This document shows positions 38,101 to 53,100 of a stretch of DNA of 64,000 bases, piece by piece (position 1 is the stretch's first letter; each line of letters starts with the position of its first letter). The translations under genes and the position numbers were made by a program. The stretch covers positions 138,507,369 through 138,571,368 of the forward strand of contig OY755039.1 in NCBI GenBank assembly GCA_963576565.1. Reading direction: 5' to 3'. Source of the stretch: Aspidapion aeneum (lineage: Eukaryota > Arthropoda > Insecta > Coleoptera > Brentidae). Below the pieces are notes generated by a model. The model was not told the DNA's origin, did no database searches, and saw only the letters and a list, made by a program, of their open reading frames with translations.

Positions 38101-41100
38101 AATGTATAGTTTGAAAATTATGAATTTTTAAAATTTGGCTATATGAGGCTTATGTGATTATCATACCCTAAAAACCCAAAATGACGTTTTTCCGAATCTT
38201 AAACCAAAGTGCATTTTTTTTCGCATCTCCATGGCCACATGATGTCACAACTCGGTGCTTTTGTTTGTAAAATGTATAGTTTGCAACTTATGAATTTTTA
38301 AAATTTGGCTATATAAGGCTTATGTGATTATCATACCCTAAAAACCCAAAATGCCGTTTTCCGAATCTTAAACCAAAGTGCATTTTTTTCGCATCTCCAT
38401 CGCCACATGATGTCACAACTCGGTGCTTTTGTTTGTAAAATGTATAGTTTGAAAATTATGAATTTTTAAAATTTGGCTATATGAGGCTTATGTGATTATC
38501 ATACCCTAAAAACCCAAAATGACGTTTTTCCGAATCTTAAACCAAAGTGCATTTTTTTCGCATCTCCATGGCCACATGATGTCACAACTCGGTGCTTTTG
38601 TTTGTAAAATGTATAGTTTGCAACTTATGAATTTTTAAAATTTGGCTATATGAGGCTTATGTGATTATCATACCCTAAAAACCCAAAATGACGTTTTTCC
38701 GAATCTTAAACCAAAGTGCATTTTTTTCGCATCTCCATGGCCACATGATGTCACAACTCGGTGCATTTGTTTGTAAAATGTATAGTTTGCAACTTATGAA
38801 TTTTTAAAATTTGGCTATATAAGGCTTATGTGATTATCATACCCTAAAAACCCAAAATGCCGTTTTTCCGAATCTTAAACCAAAGTGCATTTTTTTCGCA
38901 TCTCCATGGCCACATGATGTCACAACTCGGTGCTTTTGTTTGTAAAATGTATAGTTTGCAACTTATGAATTTTTAAAATTTGGCTATATGAGGCTTATGT
39001 GATTATCATACCCTAAAAACCCAAAATGACGTTTTTCCGAATCTTAAACCAAAGTGCATTTTTTTCGCATCTCCATGGCCACATGATGTCACAACTCGGT
39101 GCTTTTGTTTGTAAAATGTATAGTTTGAAAATTATGAATTTTTAAAATTTGGCTATATGAGGCTTATGTGATTATCATACCCTAAAAACCCAAAATGACG
39201 TTTTTCCGAATCTTAAACCAAAGTGCATTTTTTTCGCATCTCCATGGCCACATGATGTCACAACTCGGTGCTTTTGTTTGTAAAATGTATAGTTTGCAAC
39301 TTATGAATTTTTAAAATTTGGCTATATGAGGCTTATGTGATTATCATACCCTAAAAACCCAAAATGCCGTTTTTCCGAATCTTAAACCAAAGTGCATTTT
39401 TTTTCGCATCTCCATGGCCACATGATGTCACAACTCGGTGCTTTTGTTTGTAAAATGTATAGTTTGCAACTTATGAATTTTTAAAATTTGGCTATATGAG
39501 GCTTATGTGATTATCATACCCTAAAAACCCAAAATGCCGTTTTTCCGAATCTTAAACCAAAGTGCATTTTTTTTCGCATCTCCATGGCCACATGATGTCA
39601 CAACTCGGTGCTTTTGTTTGTAAAATGTATAGTTTGCAACTTATGAATTTTTAAAATTTGGCTATATGAGGCTTATGTGATTATCATACCCTAAAAACCC
39701 AAAATGCCGTTTTTCCGAATCTTAAACCAAAGTGCATTTTTTTTCGCATCTCCATGGCCACATGATGTCACAACTCGGTGCTTTTGTTTGTAAAATGTAT
39801 AGTTTGAAAATTATGAATTTTTAAAATTTGGCTATATGAGGCTTATGTGATTATCATACCCTAAAAACCCAAAATGACGTTTTTCCGAATCTTAAACCAA
39901 AGTGCATTTTTTTTCGCATCTCCATGGCCACATGATGTCACAACTCGGTGCTTTTGTTTGTAAAATGTATAGTTTGCAACTTATGAATTTTTAAAATTTG
40001 GCTATATAAGGCTTATGTGATTATCATACCCTAAAAACCCAAAATGCCGTTTTTCCGAATCTTAAACCAAAGTGCATTTTTTTCGCATCTCCATCGCCAC
40101 ATGATGTCACAACTCGGTGCTTTTGTTTGTAAAATGTATAGTTTGAAAATTATGAATTTTTAAAATTTGGCTATATGAGGCTTATGTGATTATCATACCC
40201 TAAAAACCCAAAATGACGTTTTTCCGAATCTTAAACCAAAGTGCATTTTTTTCGCATCTCCATGGCCACATGATGTCACAACTCGGTGCTTTTGTTTGTA
40301 AAATGTATAGTTTGCAACTTATGAATTTTTAAAATTTGGCTATATGAGGCTTATGTGATTATCATACCCTAAAAACCCAAAATGACGTTTTTCCGAATCT
40401 TAAACCAAAGTGCATTTTTTTCGCATCTCCATGGCCACATGATGTCACAACTCGGTGCTTTTGTTTGTAAAATGTATAGTTTGCAACTTATGAATTTTTA
40501 AAATTTGGCTATATGAGGCTTATGTGATTATCATACCCTAAAAACCCAAAATGCCGTTTTTCCGAATCTTAAACCAAAGTGCATTTTTTTTCGCATCTCC
40601 ATGGCCACATGATGTCACAACTCGGTGCTTTTGTTTGTAAAATGTATAGTTTGCAACTTATGAATTTTTAAAATTTGGCTATATGAGGCTTATGTGATTA
40701 TCATACCCTAAAAACCCAAAATGACGTTTTTCCGAATCTTAAACCAAAGTGCATTTTTTTCGCATCTCCATGGCCACATGATGTCACAACTCGGTGCTTT
40801 TGTTTGTAAAATGTATAGTTTGAAAATTATGAATTTTTAAAATTTGGCTATATGAGGCTTATGTGATTATCATACCCTAAAAACCCAAAATGACGTTTTT
40901 CCGAATCTTAAACCAAAGTGCATTTTTTTTCGCATCTCCATGGCCACATGATGTCACAACTCGGTGCTTTTGTTTGTAAAATGTATAGTTTGCAACTTAT
41001 GAATTTTTAAAATTTGGCTATATAAGGCTTATGTGATTATCATACCCTAAAAACCCAAAATGCCGTTTTTCCGAATCTTAAACCAAAGTGCATTTTTTTC

Positions 41101-44100
41101 GCATCTCCATCGCCACATGATGTCACAACTCGGTGCTTTTGTTTGTAAAATGTATAGTTTGAAAATTATGAATTTTTAAAATTTGGCTATATGAGGCTTA
41201 TGTGATTATCATACCCTAAAAACCCAAAATGACGTTTTTCCGAATCTTAAACCAAAGTGCATTTTTTTTCGCATCTCCATGGCCACATGATGTCACAACT
41301 CGGTGCTTTTGTTTGTAAAATGTATAGTTTGCAACTTATGAATTTTTAAAATTTGGCTATATGAGGCTTATGTGATTATCATACCCTAAAAACCCAAAAT
41401 GACGTTTTTCCGAATCTTAAACCAAAGTGCATTTTTTTCGCATCTCCATGGCCACATGATGTCACAACTCGGTGCTTTTGTTTGTAAAATGTATAGTTTG
41501 CAACTTATGAATTTTTAAAATTTGGCTATATGAGGCTTATGTGATTATCATACCCTAAAAACCCAAAATGCCGTTTTTCCGAATCTTAAACCAAAGTGCA
41601 TTTTTTTTCGCATCTCCATGGCCACATGATGTCACAACTCGGTGCTTTTGTTTGTAAAATGTATAGTTTGCAACTTATGAATTTTTAAAATTTGGCTATA
41701 TGAGGCTTATGTGATTATCATACCCTAAAAACCCAAAATGACGTTTTTCCGAATCTTAAACCAAAGTGCATTTTTTTCGCATCTCCATGGCCACATGATG
41801 TCACAACTCGGTGCTTTTGTTTGTAAAATGTATAGTTTGAAAATTATGAATTTTTAAAATTTGGCTATATGAGGCTTATGTGATTATCATACCCTAAAAA
41901 CCCAAAATGACGTTTTTCCGAATCTTAAACCAAAGTGCATTTTTTTTCGCATCTCCATGGCCACATGATGTCACAACTCGGTGCTTTTGTTTGTAAAATG
42001 TATAGTTTGCAACTTATGAATTTTTAAAATTTGGCTATATAAGGCTTATGTGATTATCATACCCTAAAAACCCAAAATGCCGTTTTTCCGAATCTTAAAC
42101 CAAAGTGCATTTTTTTCGCATCTCCGTCGCCACATGATGTCACAACTCGGTGCTTTTGTTTGTAAAATGTATAGTTTGAAAATTATGAATTTTTAAAATT
42201 TGGCTATATGAGGCTTATGTGATTATCATACCCTAAAAACCCAAAATGACGTTTTTCCGAATCTTAAACCAAAGTGCATTTTTTTTCGCATCTCCATGGC
42301 CACATGATGTCACAACTCGGTGCTTTTGTTTGTAAAATGTATAGTTTGCAACTTATGAATTTTTAAAATTTGGCTATATGAGGCTTATGTGATTATCATA
42401 CCCTAAAAACCCAAAATGACGTTTTTCCGAATCTTAAACCAAAGTGCATTTTTTTCGCATCTCCATGGCCACATGATGTCACAACTCGGTGCTTTTGTTT
42501 GTAAAATGTATAGTTTGCAACTTATGAATTTTTAAAATTTGGCTATATGAGGCTTATGTGATTATCATACCCTAAAAACCCAAAATGCCGTTTTTCCGAA
42601 TCTTAAACCAAAGTGCATTTTTTTTCGCATCTCCATGGCCACATGATGTCACAACTCGGTGCTTTTGTTTGTAAAATGTATAGTTTGAAAATTATGAATT
42701 TTTAAAATTTGGCTATATGAGGCTTATGTGATTATCATACCCTAAAAACCCAAAATGACGTTTTTCCGAATCTTAAACCAAAGTGCATTTTTTTTCGCAT
42801 CTCCATGGCCACATGATGTCACAACTCGGTGCTTTTGTTTGTAAAATGTATAGTTTGCAACTTATGAATTTTTAAAATTTGGCTATATGAGGCTTATGTG
42901 ATTATCATACCCTAAAAACCCAAAATGCCGTTTTTCCGAATCTTAAACCAAAGTGCATTTTTTTCGCATCTCCATGGCCACATGATGTCACAACTCGGTG
43001 CTTTTGTTTGTAAAATGTATAGTTTGAAAATTATGAATTTTTAAAATTTGGCTATATGAGGCTTATGTGATTATCATACCCTAAAAACCCAAAATGCCGT
43101 TTTTCCGAATCTTAAACCAAAGTGCATTTTTTTTCGCATCTCCATGGCCACATGATGTCACAACTCGGTGCTTTTGTTTGTAAAATGTATAGTTTGCAAC
43201 TTATGAATTTTTAAAATTTGGCTATATGAGGCTTATGTGATTATCATACCCTAAAAACCCAAAATGACGTTTTTCCGAATCTTAAACCAAAGTGCATTTT
43301 TTTCGCATCTCCATGGCCACATGATGTCACAACTCGGTGCTTTTGTTTGTAAAATGTATAGTTTGCAACTTATGAATTTTTAAAATTTGGCTATATGAGG
43401 CTTATGTGATTATCATACCCTAAAAACCCAAAATGCCGTTTTTCCGAATCTTAAACCAAAGTGCATTTTTTTTCGCATCTCCATGGCCACATGATGTCAC
43501 AACTCGGTGCTTTTGTTTGTAAAATGTATAGTTTGAAAATTATGAAGTTTGAAAAACCCAAAATGACGTTTTTCCGAATCTTAAACCAAAGTGCATTTTT
43601 TTCGCATCTCCATGGCCACATGATGTCACAACTCGGTGCTTTTGTTTGTAAAATGTATAGTTTGCAACTTATGAATTTTTAAAATTTGGCTATATGAGGC
43701 TTATGTGATTATCATACCCTAAAAACCCAAAATGCCGTTTTTCCGAATCTTAAACCAAAGTGCATTTTTTTTCGCATCTCCATGGCCACATGATGTCACA
43801 ACTCGGTGCTTTTGTTTGTAAAATGTATAGTTTGAAAATTATGAATTTTTAAAATTTGGCTATATGAGGCTTATGTGATTATCATACCCTAAAAACCCAA
43901 AATGACGTTTTTCCGAATCTTAAACCAAAGTGCATTTTTTTTCGCATCTCCATGGCCACATGATGTCACAACTCGGTGCTTTTGTTTGTAAAATGTATAG
44001 TTTGCAACTTATGAATTTTTAAAATTTGGCTATATGAGGCTTATGTGATTATCATACCCTAAAAACCCAAAATGACGTTTTTCCGAATCTTAAACCAAAG

Positions 44101-47100
44101 TGCATTTTTTTCGCATCTCCATGGCCACATGATGTCACAACTCGGTGCTTTTGTTTGTAAAATGTATAGTTTGCAACTTATGAATTTTTAAAATTTGGCT
44201 ATATGAGGCTTATGTGATTATCATACCCTAAAAACCCAAAATGCCGTTTTTCCGAATCTTAAACCAAAGTGCATTTTTTTTCGCATCTCCATGGCCACAT
44301 GATGTCACAACTCGGTGCTTTTGTTTGTAAAATGTATAGTTTGCAACTTATGAATTTTTAAAATTTGGCTATATGAGGCTTATGTGATTATCATACCCTA
44401 AAAACCCAAAATGACGTTTTTCCGAATCTTAAACCAAAGTGCATTTTTTTCGCATCTCCATGGCCACATGATGTCACAACTCGGTGCTTTTGTTTGTAAA
44501 ATGTATAGTTTGCAACTTATGAATTTTTAAAATTTGGCTATATGAGGCTTATGTGATTATCATACCCTAAAAACCCAAAATGCCGTTTTTCCGAATCTTA
44601 AACCAAAGTGCATTTTTTTTCGCATCTCCATGGCCACATGATGTCACAACTCGGTGCTTTTGTTTGTAAAATGTATAGTTTGCAACTTATGAATTTTTAA
44701 AATTTGGCTATATGAGGCTTATGTGATTATCATACCCTAAAAACCCAAAATGACGTTTTTCCGAATCTTAAACCAAAGTGCATTTTTTTCGCATCTCCAT
44801 GGCCACATGATGTCACAACTCGGTGCTTTTGTTTGTAAAATGTATAGTTTGCAACTTATGAATTTTTAAAATTTGGCTATATGAGGCTTATGTGATTATC
44901 ATACCCTAAAAACCCAAAATGCCGTTTTTCCGAATCTTAAACCAAAGTGCATTTTTTTTCGCATCTCCATGGCCACATGATGTCACAACTCGGTGCTTTT
45001 GTTTGTAAAATGTATAGTTTGAAAATTATGAATTTTTAAAATTTGGCTATATGAGGCTTATGTGATTATCATACCCTAAAAACCCAAAATGACGTTTTTC
45101 CGAATCTTAAACCAAAGTGCATTTTTTTTCGCATCTCCATGGCCACATGATGTCACAACTCGGTGCTTTTGTTTGTAAAATGTATAGTTTGCAACTTATG
45201 AATTTTTAAAATTTGGCTATATAAGGCTTATGTGATTATCATACCCTAAAAACCCAAAATGCCGTTTTTCCGAATCTTAAACCAAAGTGCATTTTTTTCG
45301 CATCTCCATCGCCACATGATGTCACAACTCGGTGCTTTTGTTTGTAAAATGTATAGTTTGAAAATTATGAATTTTTAAAATTTGGCTATATGAGGCTTAT
45401 GTGATTATCATACCCTAAAAACCCAAAATGACGTTTTTCCGAATCTTAAACCAAAGTGCATTTTTTTCGCATCTCCATGGCCACATGATGTCACAACTCG
45501 GTGCTTTTGTTTGTAAAATGTATAGTTTGCAACTTATGAATTTTTAAAATTTGGCTATATGAGGCTTATGTGATTATCATACCCTAAAAACCCAAAATGA
45601 CGTTTTTCCGAATCTTAAACCAAAGTGCATTTTTTTCGCATCTCCATGGCCACATGATGTCACAACTCGGTGCATTTGTTTGTAAAATGTATAGTTTGCA
45701 ACTTATGAATTTTTAAAATTTGGCTATATAAGGCTTATGTGATTATCATACCCTAAAAACCCAAAATGCCGTTTTTCCGAATCTTAAACCAAAGTGCATT
45801 TTTTTCGCATCTCCATGGCCACATGATGTCACAACTCGGTGCTTTTGTTTGTAAAATGTATAGTTTGCAACTTATGAATTTTTAAAATTTGGCTATATGA
45901 GGCTTATGTGATTATCATACCCTAAAAACCCAAAATGACGTTTTTCCGAATCTTAAACCAAAGTGCATTTTTTTCGCATCTCCATGGCCACATGATGTCA
46001 CAACTCGGTGCTTTTGTTTGTAAAATGTATAGTTTGAAAATTATGAATTTTTAAAATTTGGCTATATGAGGCTTATGTGATTATCATACCCTAAAAACCC
46101 AAAATGACGTTTTTCCGAATCTTAAACCAAAGTGCATTTTTTTCGCATCTCCATGGCCACATGATGTCACAACTCGGTGCTTTTGTTTGTAAAATGTATA
46201 GTTTGCAACTTATGAATTTTTAAAATTTGGCTATATGAGGCTTATGTGATTATCATACCCTAAAAACCCAAAATGACGTTTTTCCGAATCTTAAACCAAA
46301 GTGCATTTTTTTCGCATCTCCATGGCCACATGATGTCACAACTCGGTGCTTTTGTTTGTAAAATGTATAGTTTGCAACTTATGAATTTTTAAAATTTGGC
46401 TATATAAGGCTTATGTGATTATCATACCCTAAAAACCCAAAATGCCGTTTTTCCGAATCTTAAACCAAAGTGCATTTTTTTCGCATCTCCATGGCCACAT
46501 GATGTCACAACTCGGTGCTTTTGTTTGTAAAATGTATAGTTTGCAACTTATGAATTTTTAAAATTTGGCTATATGAGGCTTATGTGATTATCATACCCTA
46601 AAAACCCAAAATGCCGTTTTTCCGAATTTTAAACCAAAGTGCATTTTTTTCGCATCTCCATGGCCACATGATGTCACAACTCGGTGCTTTTGTTTGTAAA
46701 ATGTATAGTTTGAAAATTATGAATTTTTAAAATTTGGCTATATGAGGCTTATGTGATTATCATACCCTAAAAACCCAAAATGACGTTTTTCCGAATCTTA
46801 AACCAAAGTGCATTTTTTTCGCATCTCCATGGCCACATGATGTCACAACTCGGTGCTTTTGTTTGTAAAATGTATAGTTTGAAAATTATGAATTTTTAAA
46901 ATTTGGCTATATGAGGCTTATGTGATTATCATACCCTAAAAACCCAAAATGACGTTTTTCCGAATCTTAAACCAAAGTGCATTTTTTTCGCATCTCCATG
47001 GCCACATGATGTCACAACTCGGTGCTTTTGTTTGTAAAATGTATAGTCTGAAAATTATGAATTTTTAAAATTTGGCTATATGAGGCTTATGTATGTGATT

Positions 47101-50100
47101 ATTATACCCTAAAAACCCAAAATGCCGTTTTTCCGAATCTTAAACCAAAGTGCATTTTTTTCGCATCTCCATGGCCACATGATGTCACAACTCGGTGCTT
47201 TTGTTTGTAAAATGTATAGTCTGAAAATTATGAATTTTTAAAATTTGGCTATATGAGGCTTATGTATGTGATTATTATACCCTAAAAACCCAAAATGCCG
47301 TTTTTCCGAATCTTAAACCAAAGTGCATTTTTTTCGCATCTCCATGGCCACATGATGTCACAACTCGGTGCTTTTGTTTGTAAAATGTATAGTTTGAAAA
47401 TTATGAATTTTTAAAATTTGGCTATATGAGGCTTATGTGATTATCATACCCTAAAAACCCAAAATGACGTTTTTCCGAATCTTAAACCAAAGTGCATTTT
47501 TTTCGCATCTCCATGGCCACATGATGTCACAACTCGGTGCTTTTGTTTGTAAAATGTATAGTTTGAAAATTATGAATTTTTAAAATTTGGCTATATGAGG
47601 CTTATGTGATTATCATACCCTAAAAACCCAAAATGACGTTTTTCCGAATCTTAAACCAAAGTGCATTTTTTTCGCATCTCCATGGCCACATGATGTCACA
47701 ACTCGGTGCTTTTGTTTGTAAAATGTATAGTTTGCAACTTATGAATTTTTAAAATTTGGCTATATGAGGCTTATGTGATTATTATACCCTAAAAACCCAA
47801 AATGCCGTTTTTCCGAATCTTAAACCAAAGTGCATTTTTTTCGCATCTCCATGGCCACATGATGTCACAACTCGGTGCTTTTGTTTGTAAAATGTATAGT
47901 TTGCAACTTATGAATTTTTAAAATTTGGCTATATGAGGCTTATGTGATTATCATACCCTAAAAACCCAAAATGACGTTTTTCCGAATCTTAAACCAAAGT
48001 GCATTTTTTTCGCATCTCCATGGCCACATGATGTCACAACTCGGTGCTTTTGTTTGTAAAATGTATAGTTTGCAACTTATGAATTTTTAAAATTTGGCTA
48101 TATGAGGCTTATGTGATTATCATACCCTAAAAACCCAAAATGACGTTTTTCCGAATCTTAAACCAAAGTGCATTTTTTTCGCATCTCCATGGCCACATGA
48201 TGTCACAACTCGGTGCTTTTGTTTGTAAAATGTATAGTTTGAAAATTATGAATTTTTAAAATTTGGCTATATGAGGCTTATGTGATTATCATACCCTAAA
48301 AACCCAAAATGACGTTTTTCCGAATCTTAAAACAAAGTGCATTTTTTTTCGCATCTCCATGGCCACATGATGTCACAACTCGGTGCTTTTGTTTGTAAAA
48401 TGTATAGTTTGAAAATTATGAATTTTTAAAATTTGGCTATATGAGGCTTATGTGATTATCATACCCTAAAAACCCAAAATGACGTTTTTCCGAATCTTAA
48501 ACCAAAGTGCATTTTTTTCGCATCTCCATGGCCACATGATGTCACAACTCGGTGCTTTTGTTTGTAAAATGTATAGTTTGAAAATTATGAATTTTTAAAA
48601 TTTGGCTATATGAGGCTTATGTGATTATCATACCCTAAAAACCCAAAATGACGTTTTTCCGAATCTTAAACCAAAGTGCATTTTTTTTCGCATCTCCATG
48701 GCCACATGATGTCACAACTCGGTGCTTTTGTTTGTAAAATGTATAGTTTGAAAATTATGAATTTTTAAAATTTGGCTATATGAGGCTTATGTGATTATTA
48801 TACCCTAAAAACCCAAAATGCCGTTTTTCCGAATCTTAAACCAAAGTGCATTTTTTTCGCATCTCCATGGCCACATGATGTCACAACTCGGTGCTTTTGT
48901 TTGTAAAATGTATAGTTTGCAACTTATGAATTTTTAAAATTTGGCTATATGAGGCTTATGTGATTATCATACCCTAAAAACCCAAAATGACGTTTTTCCG
49001 AATCTTAAACCAAAGTGCATTTTTTTCGCATCTCCATGGCCACATGATGTCACAACTCGGTGCTTTTGTTTGTAAAATGTATAGTTTGCAACTTATGAAT
49101 TTTTAAAATTTGGCTATATGAGGCTTATGTGATTATCATACCCTAAAAACCCAAAATGACGTTTTTCCGAATCTTAAACCAAAGTGCATTTTTTTCGCAT
49201 CTCCATGGCCACATGATGTCACAACTCGGTGCTTTTGTTTGTAAAATGTATAGTTTGAAAATTATGAATTTTTAAAATTTGGCTATATGAGGCTTATGTG
49301 ATTATTATACCCTAAAAACCCAAAATGCCGTTTTTCCGAATCTTAAACCAAAGTGCATTTTTTTCGCATCTCCATGGCCACATGATGTCACAACTCGGTG
49401 CTTTTGTTTGTAAAATGTATAGTTTGAAAATTATGAATTTTTAAAATTTGGCTATATGAGGCTTATGTGATTATTATACCCTAAAAACCCAAAATGCCGT
49501 TTTTCCGAATCTTAAACCAAAGTGCATTTTTTTCGCATCTCCATGGCCACATGATGTCACAACTCGGTGCTTTTGTTTGTAAAATGTATAGTTTGCAACT
49601 TATGAATTTTTAAAATTTGGCTATATGAGGCTTATGTGATTATCATACCCTAAAAACCCAAAATGACGTTTTTCCGAATCTTAAACCAAAGTGCATTTTT
49701 TTCGCATCTCCATGGCCACATGATGTCACAACTCGGTGCTTTTGTTTGTAAAATGTATAGTTTGCAACTTATGAATTTTTAAAATTTGGCTATATGAGGC
49801 TTATGTGATTATCATACCCTAAAAACCCAAAATGCCGTTTTTCCGAATCTTAAACCAAAGTGCATTTTTTTCGCATCTCCATGGCCACATGATGTCACAA
49901 CTCGGTGCTTTTGTTTGTAAAATGTATAGTTTGCAACTTATGAATTTTTAAAATTTGGCTATATGAGGCTTATGTGATTATCATACCCTAAAAACCCAAA
50001 ATGACGTTTTTCCGAATCTTAAACCAAAGTGCCTTTTTTTCGCATCTCCATGGCCACATGATGTCACAACTCGGTGCTTTTGTTTGTAAAATGTATAGTT

Positions 50101-53100
50101 TGAAAATTATGAATTTTTAAAATTTGGCTATATGAGGCTTATGTGATTATCATACCCTAAAAACCCAAAATGACGTTTTTCCGAATCTTAAACCAAAGTG
50201 CATTTTTTTCGCATCTCCATGGCCACATGATGTCACAACTCGGTGCTTTTGTTTGTAAAATGTATAGTTTGCAACTTATGAATTTTTAAAATTTGGCTAT
50301 ATGAGGCTTATGTGATTATCATACCCTAAAAACCCAAAATGACGTTTTTCCGAATCTTAAACCAAAGTGCATTTTTTTCGCATCTCCATGGCCACATGAT
50401 GTCACAACTCGGTGCTTTTGTTTGTAAAATGTATAGTTTGCAACTTATGAATTTTTAAAATTTGGCTATATAAGGCTTATGTGATTATCATACCCTAAAA
50501 ACCCAAAATGCCGTTTTTCCGAATCTTAAACCAAAGTGCATTTTTTTTGCATCTCCATCGCCACATGATGTCACAACTCGGTGCTTTTGTATGTAAAATG
50601 TATAGTTTGAAAGTTATGAATTTTTAAAATTTGGCTATATGAAGCTTATGTGATTATCATACCCTAAAAACCCAAAATGACGTTTTTCCGAATCTTAAAC
50701 CAAAGTGCATTTTTTTCGCATCTCCATGACCACATGATGTCACAACTCGGTGCTTTTGTTTGTAAAATGTATAGTTTAAAAATTATGAATTTTTAAGATT
50801 TGGCTATATGAGGCTATGTGATTATCATACCCTAAAAACCCAAAATGACGTTTTTCCGAATCTTAAACCAAAGTGCATTTTTTTCGCATCTCCATGGCCA
50901 CATGATGTCACAACTCGGTGCTTTTGTTTGTAAAATGTATAGTTTGAAAGTTATGAATTTTTAAAATTTGGCTATATGAGGCTATGTGATTATCATACCC
51001 TAAAAACCCAAAATGACGTTTTTCCGAATCTTAAACCAAAGTGCATTTTTTTCGCATCTCCATGACCACATGATGTCACAACTCGGTGCTTTTGTTTGTA
51101 AAATGTATAGTTTAAAAATTATGAATTTTTAAAATTTGGCTATATGAGGCTATGTGATTATCATACCCTAAAAACCCAAAATGACGTTTTTCCGAATCTT
51201 AAACCAAAGTGCATTTTTTTCGCATCTCCATGACCACATGATGTCACAACTCGGTGCTTTTGTTTGTAAAATGTATAGTTTAAAAATTATGAATTTTTAA
51301 GATTTGGCTATATGAGGCTATGTGATTATCATACCCTAAAAACCCAAAATGACGTTTTTCCGAATCTTAAACCAAAGTGCATTTTTTTCGCATCTCCATG
51401 GCCACATGATGTCACAACTCGGTGCTTTTGTTTGTAAAATGTATAGTTTGCAACTTATGAATTTTTAAAATTTGGCTATATAAGGCTTATGTGATTATCA
51501 TACCCTAAAAACCCAAAATGCCGTTTTTCCGAATCTTAAACCAAAGTGCATTTTTTTTGCATCTCCATCGCCACATGATGTCACAACTCGGTGCTTTTGT
51601 ATGTAAAATGTATAGTTTGAAAGTTATGAATTTTTAAAATTTGGCTATATGAAGCTTATGTGATTATCATACCCTAAAAACCCAAAATGACGTTTTTCCG
51701 AATCTTAAACCAAAGTGCATTTTTTTCGCATCTCCATGACCAAATGATGTCACAACTCGGTGCTTTTGTTTGTAAAATGTATAGTTTAAAAATTATGAAT
51801 TTTTAAGATTTGGCTATATGAGGCTATGTGATTATCATACCCTAAAAACCCAAAATGACGTTTTTCCGAATCTTAAACCAAAGTGCATTTTTTTCGCATC
51901 TCCATGGCCATATGATGTCACAACTCGGTGCTTTTGTTTGTAAAATGTATAGTTTGAAAATTATGAATTTTTAAAATTTGGCTATATGAGGCTTATGTGA
52001 TTCTTAGACACTAAAAACCCAAAATGACGTTTTTCCGAATCTTAAACCAAAGTGCATTTTTTTCGCATCTCCATGGCCACATGATGTCACAACTCGGTGC
52101 TTTTGTTTGTAAAATGTATAGTTTGAAAGTTATGAATTTTTAAAATTTGGCTATATGAGGCTATGTGATTATCATACCCTAAAAACCCAAAATGACGTTT
52201 TTCCGAATCTTAAACCAAAGTGCATTTTTTTCGCATCTCCATGACCACATGATGTCACAACTCGGTGCTTTTGTTTGTAAAATGTATAGTTTAAAAATTA
52301 TGAATTTTTAAAATTTGGCTATATGAGGCTTATGTGATTATCATACCCTAAAAACCCAAAATGACGTTTTTCCGAATCTTAAACCAAATTGCATTTTTTT
52401 CGCATCTCCATGACCACATGATGTCACAACTCGGTGCATTTGTTTGTAAAATGTATAGTTTAAAAATTATGAATTTTTAAAATTTGGCTATATGAGGCTA
52501 TGTGATTATCATACCCTAAAAACCCAAAATGCCGTTTTTCCGAATCTTAAACCAAAGTGCATTTTTTTTGCATCTCCATCGCCACATGATGTCACAACTT
52601 GGTGCTTTTGTTTGTAAAATGTATAGTTTAAAAATTATGAATTTTTAAAATTTGGCTATATGAGGCTATGTGATTATCATACCCTAAAAACCCAAAATGA
52701 CGTTTTTCCGAATCTTAAACCAAAGTGCATTTTTTTTGCATCTCCATCGCCACATGATGTCACAACTTGGTGCTTTTGTTTGTAAAATGTATAGTTTAAA
52801 AATTATGAATTTTTAAAATTTGGCTATATGAGGCTATGTGATTATCATACCCTAAAAACCCAAAATGCCGTTTTTCCGAATCTTAAACCAAAGTGCATTT
52901 TTTTTGCATCTCCATCGCCACATGATGTCACAACTCGGTGCTTTTGTATGTAAAATGTATAGTTTGCAACTTATGAATTTTTAAAATTTGGCTATATGAG
53001 GCTTATGTGATTATCATACCCTAAAAACCCAAAATGCCGTTTTTCCGAATCTTAAACCAAAGTGCATTTTTTTCGCATCTCCATGGCCACATGATGTCAC

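Noticed and set aside
43461..43682. 73-codon open frame in the satellite
   Set aside because: It exists only because one monomer lost part of its sequence near 43546; the peptide is a duplicated satellite translation with no coding signal.
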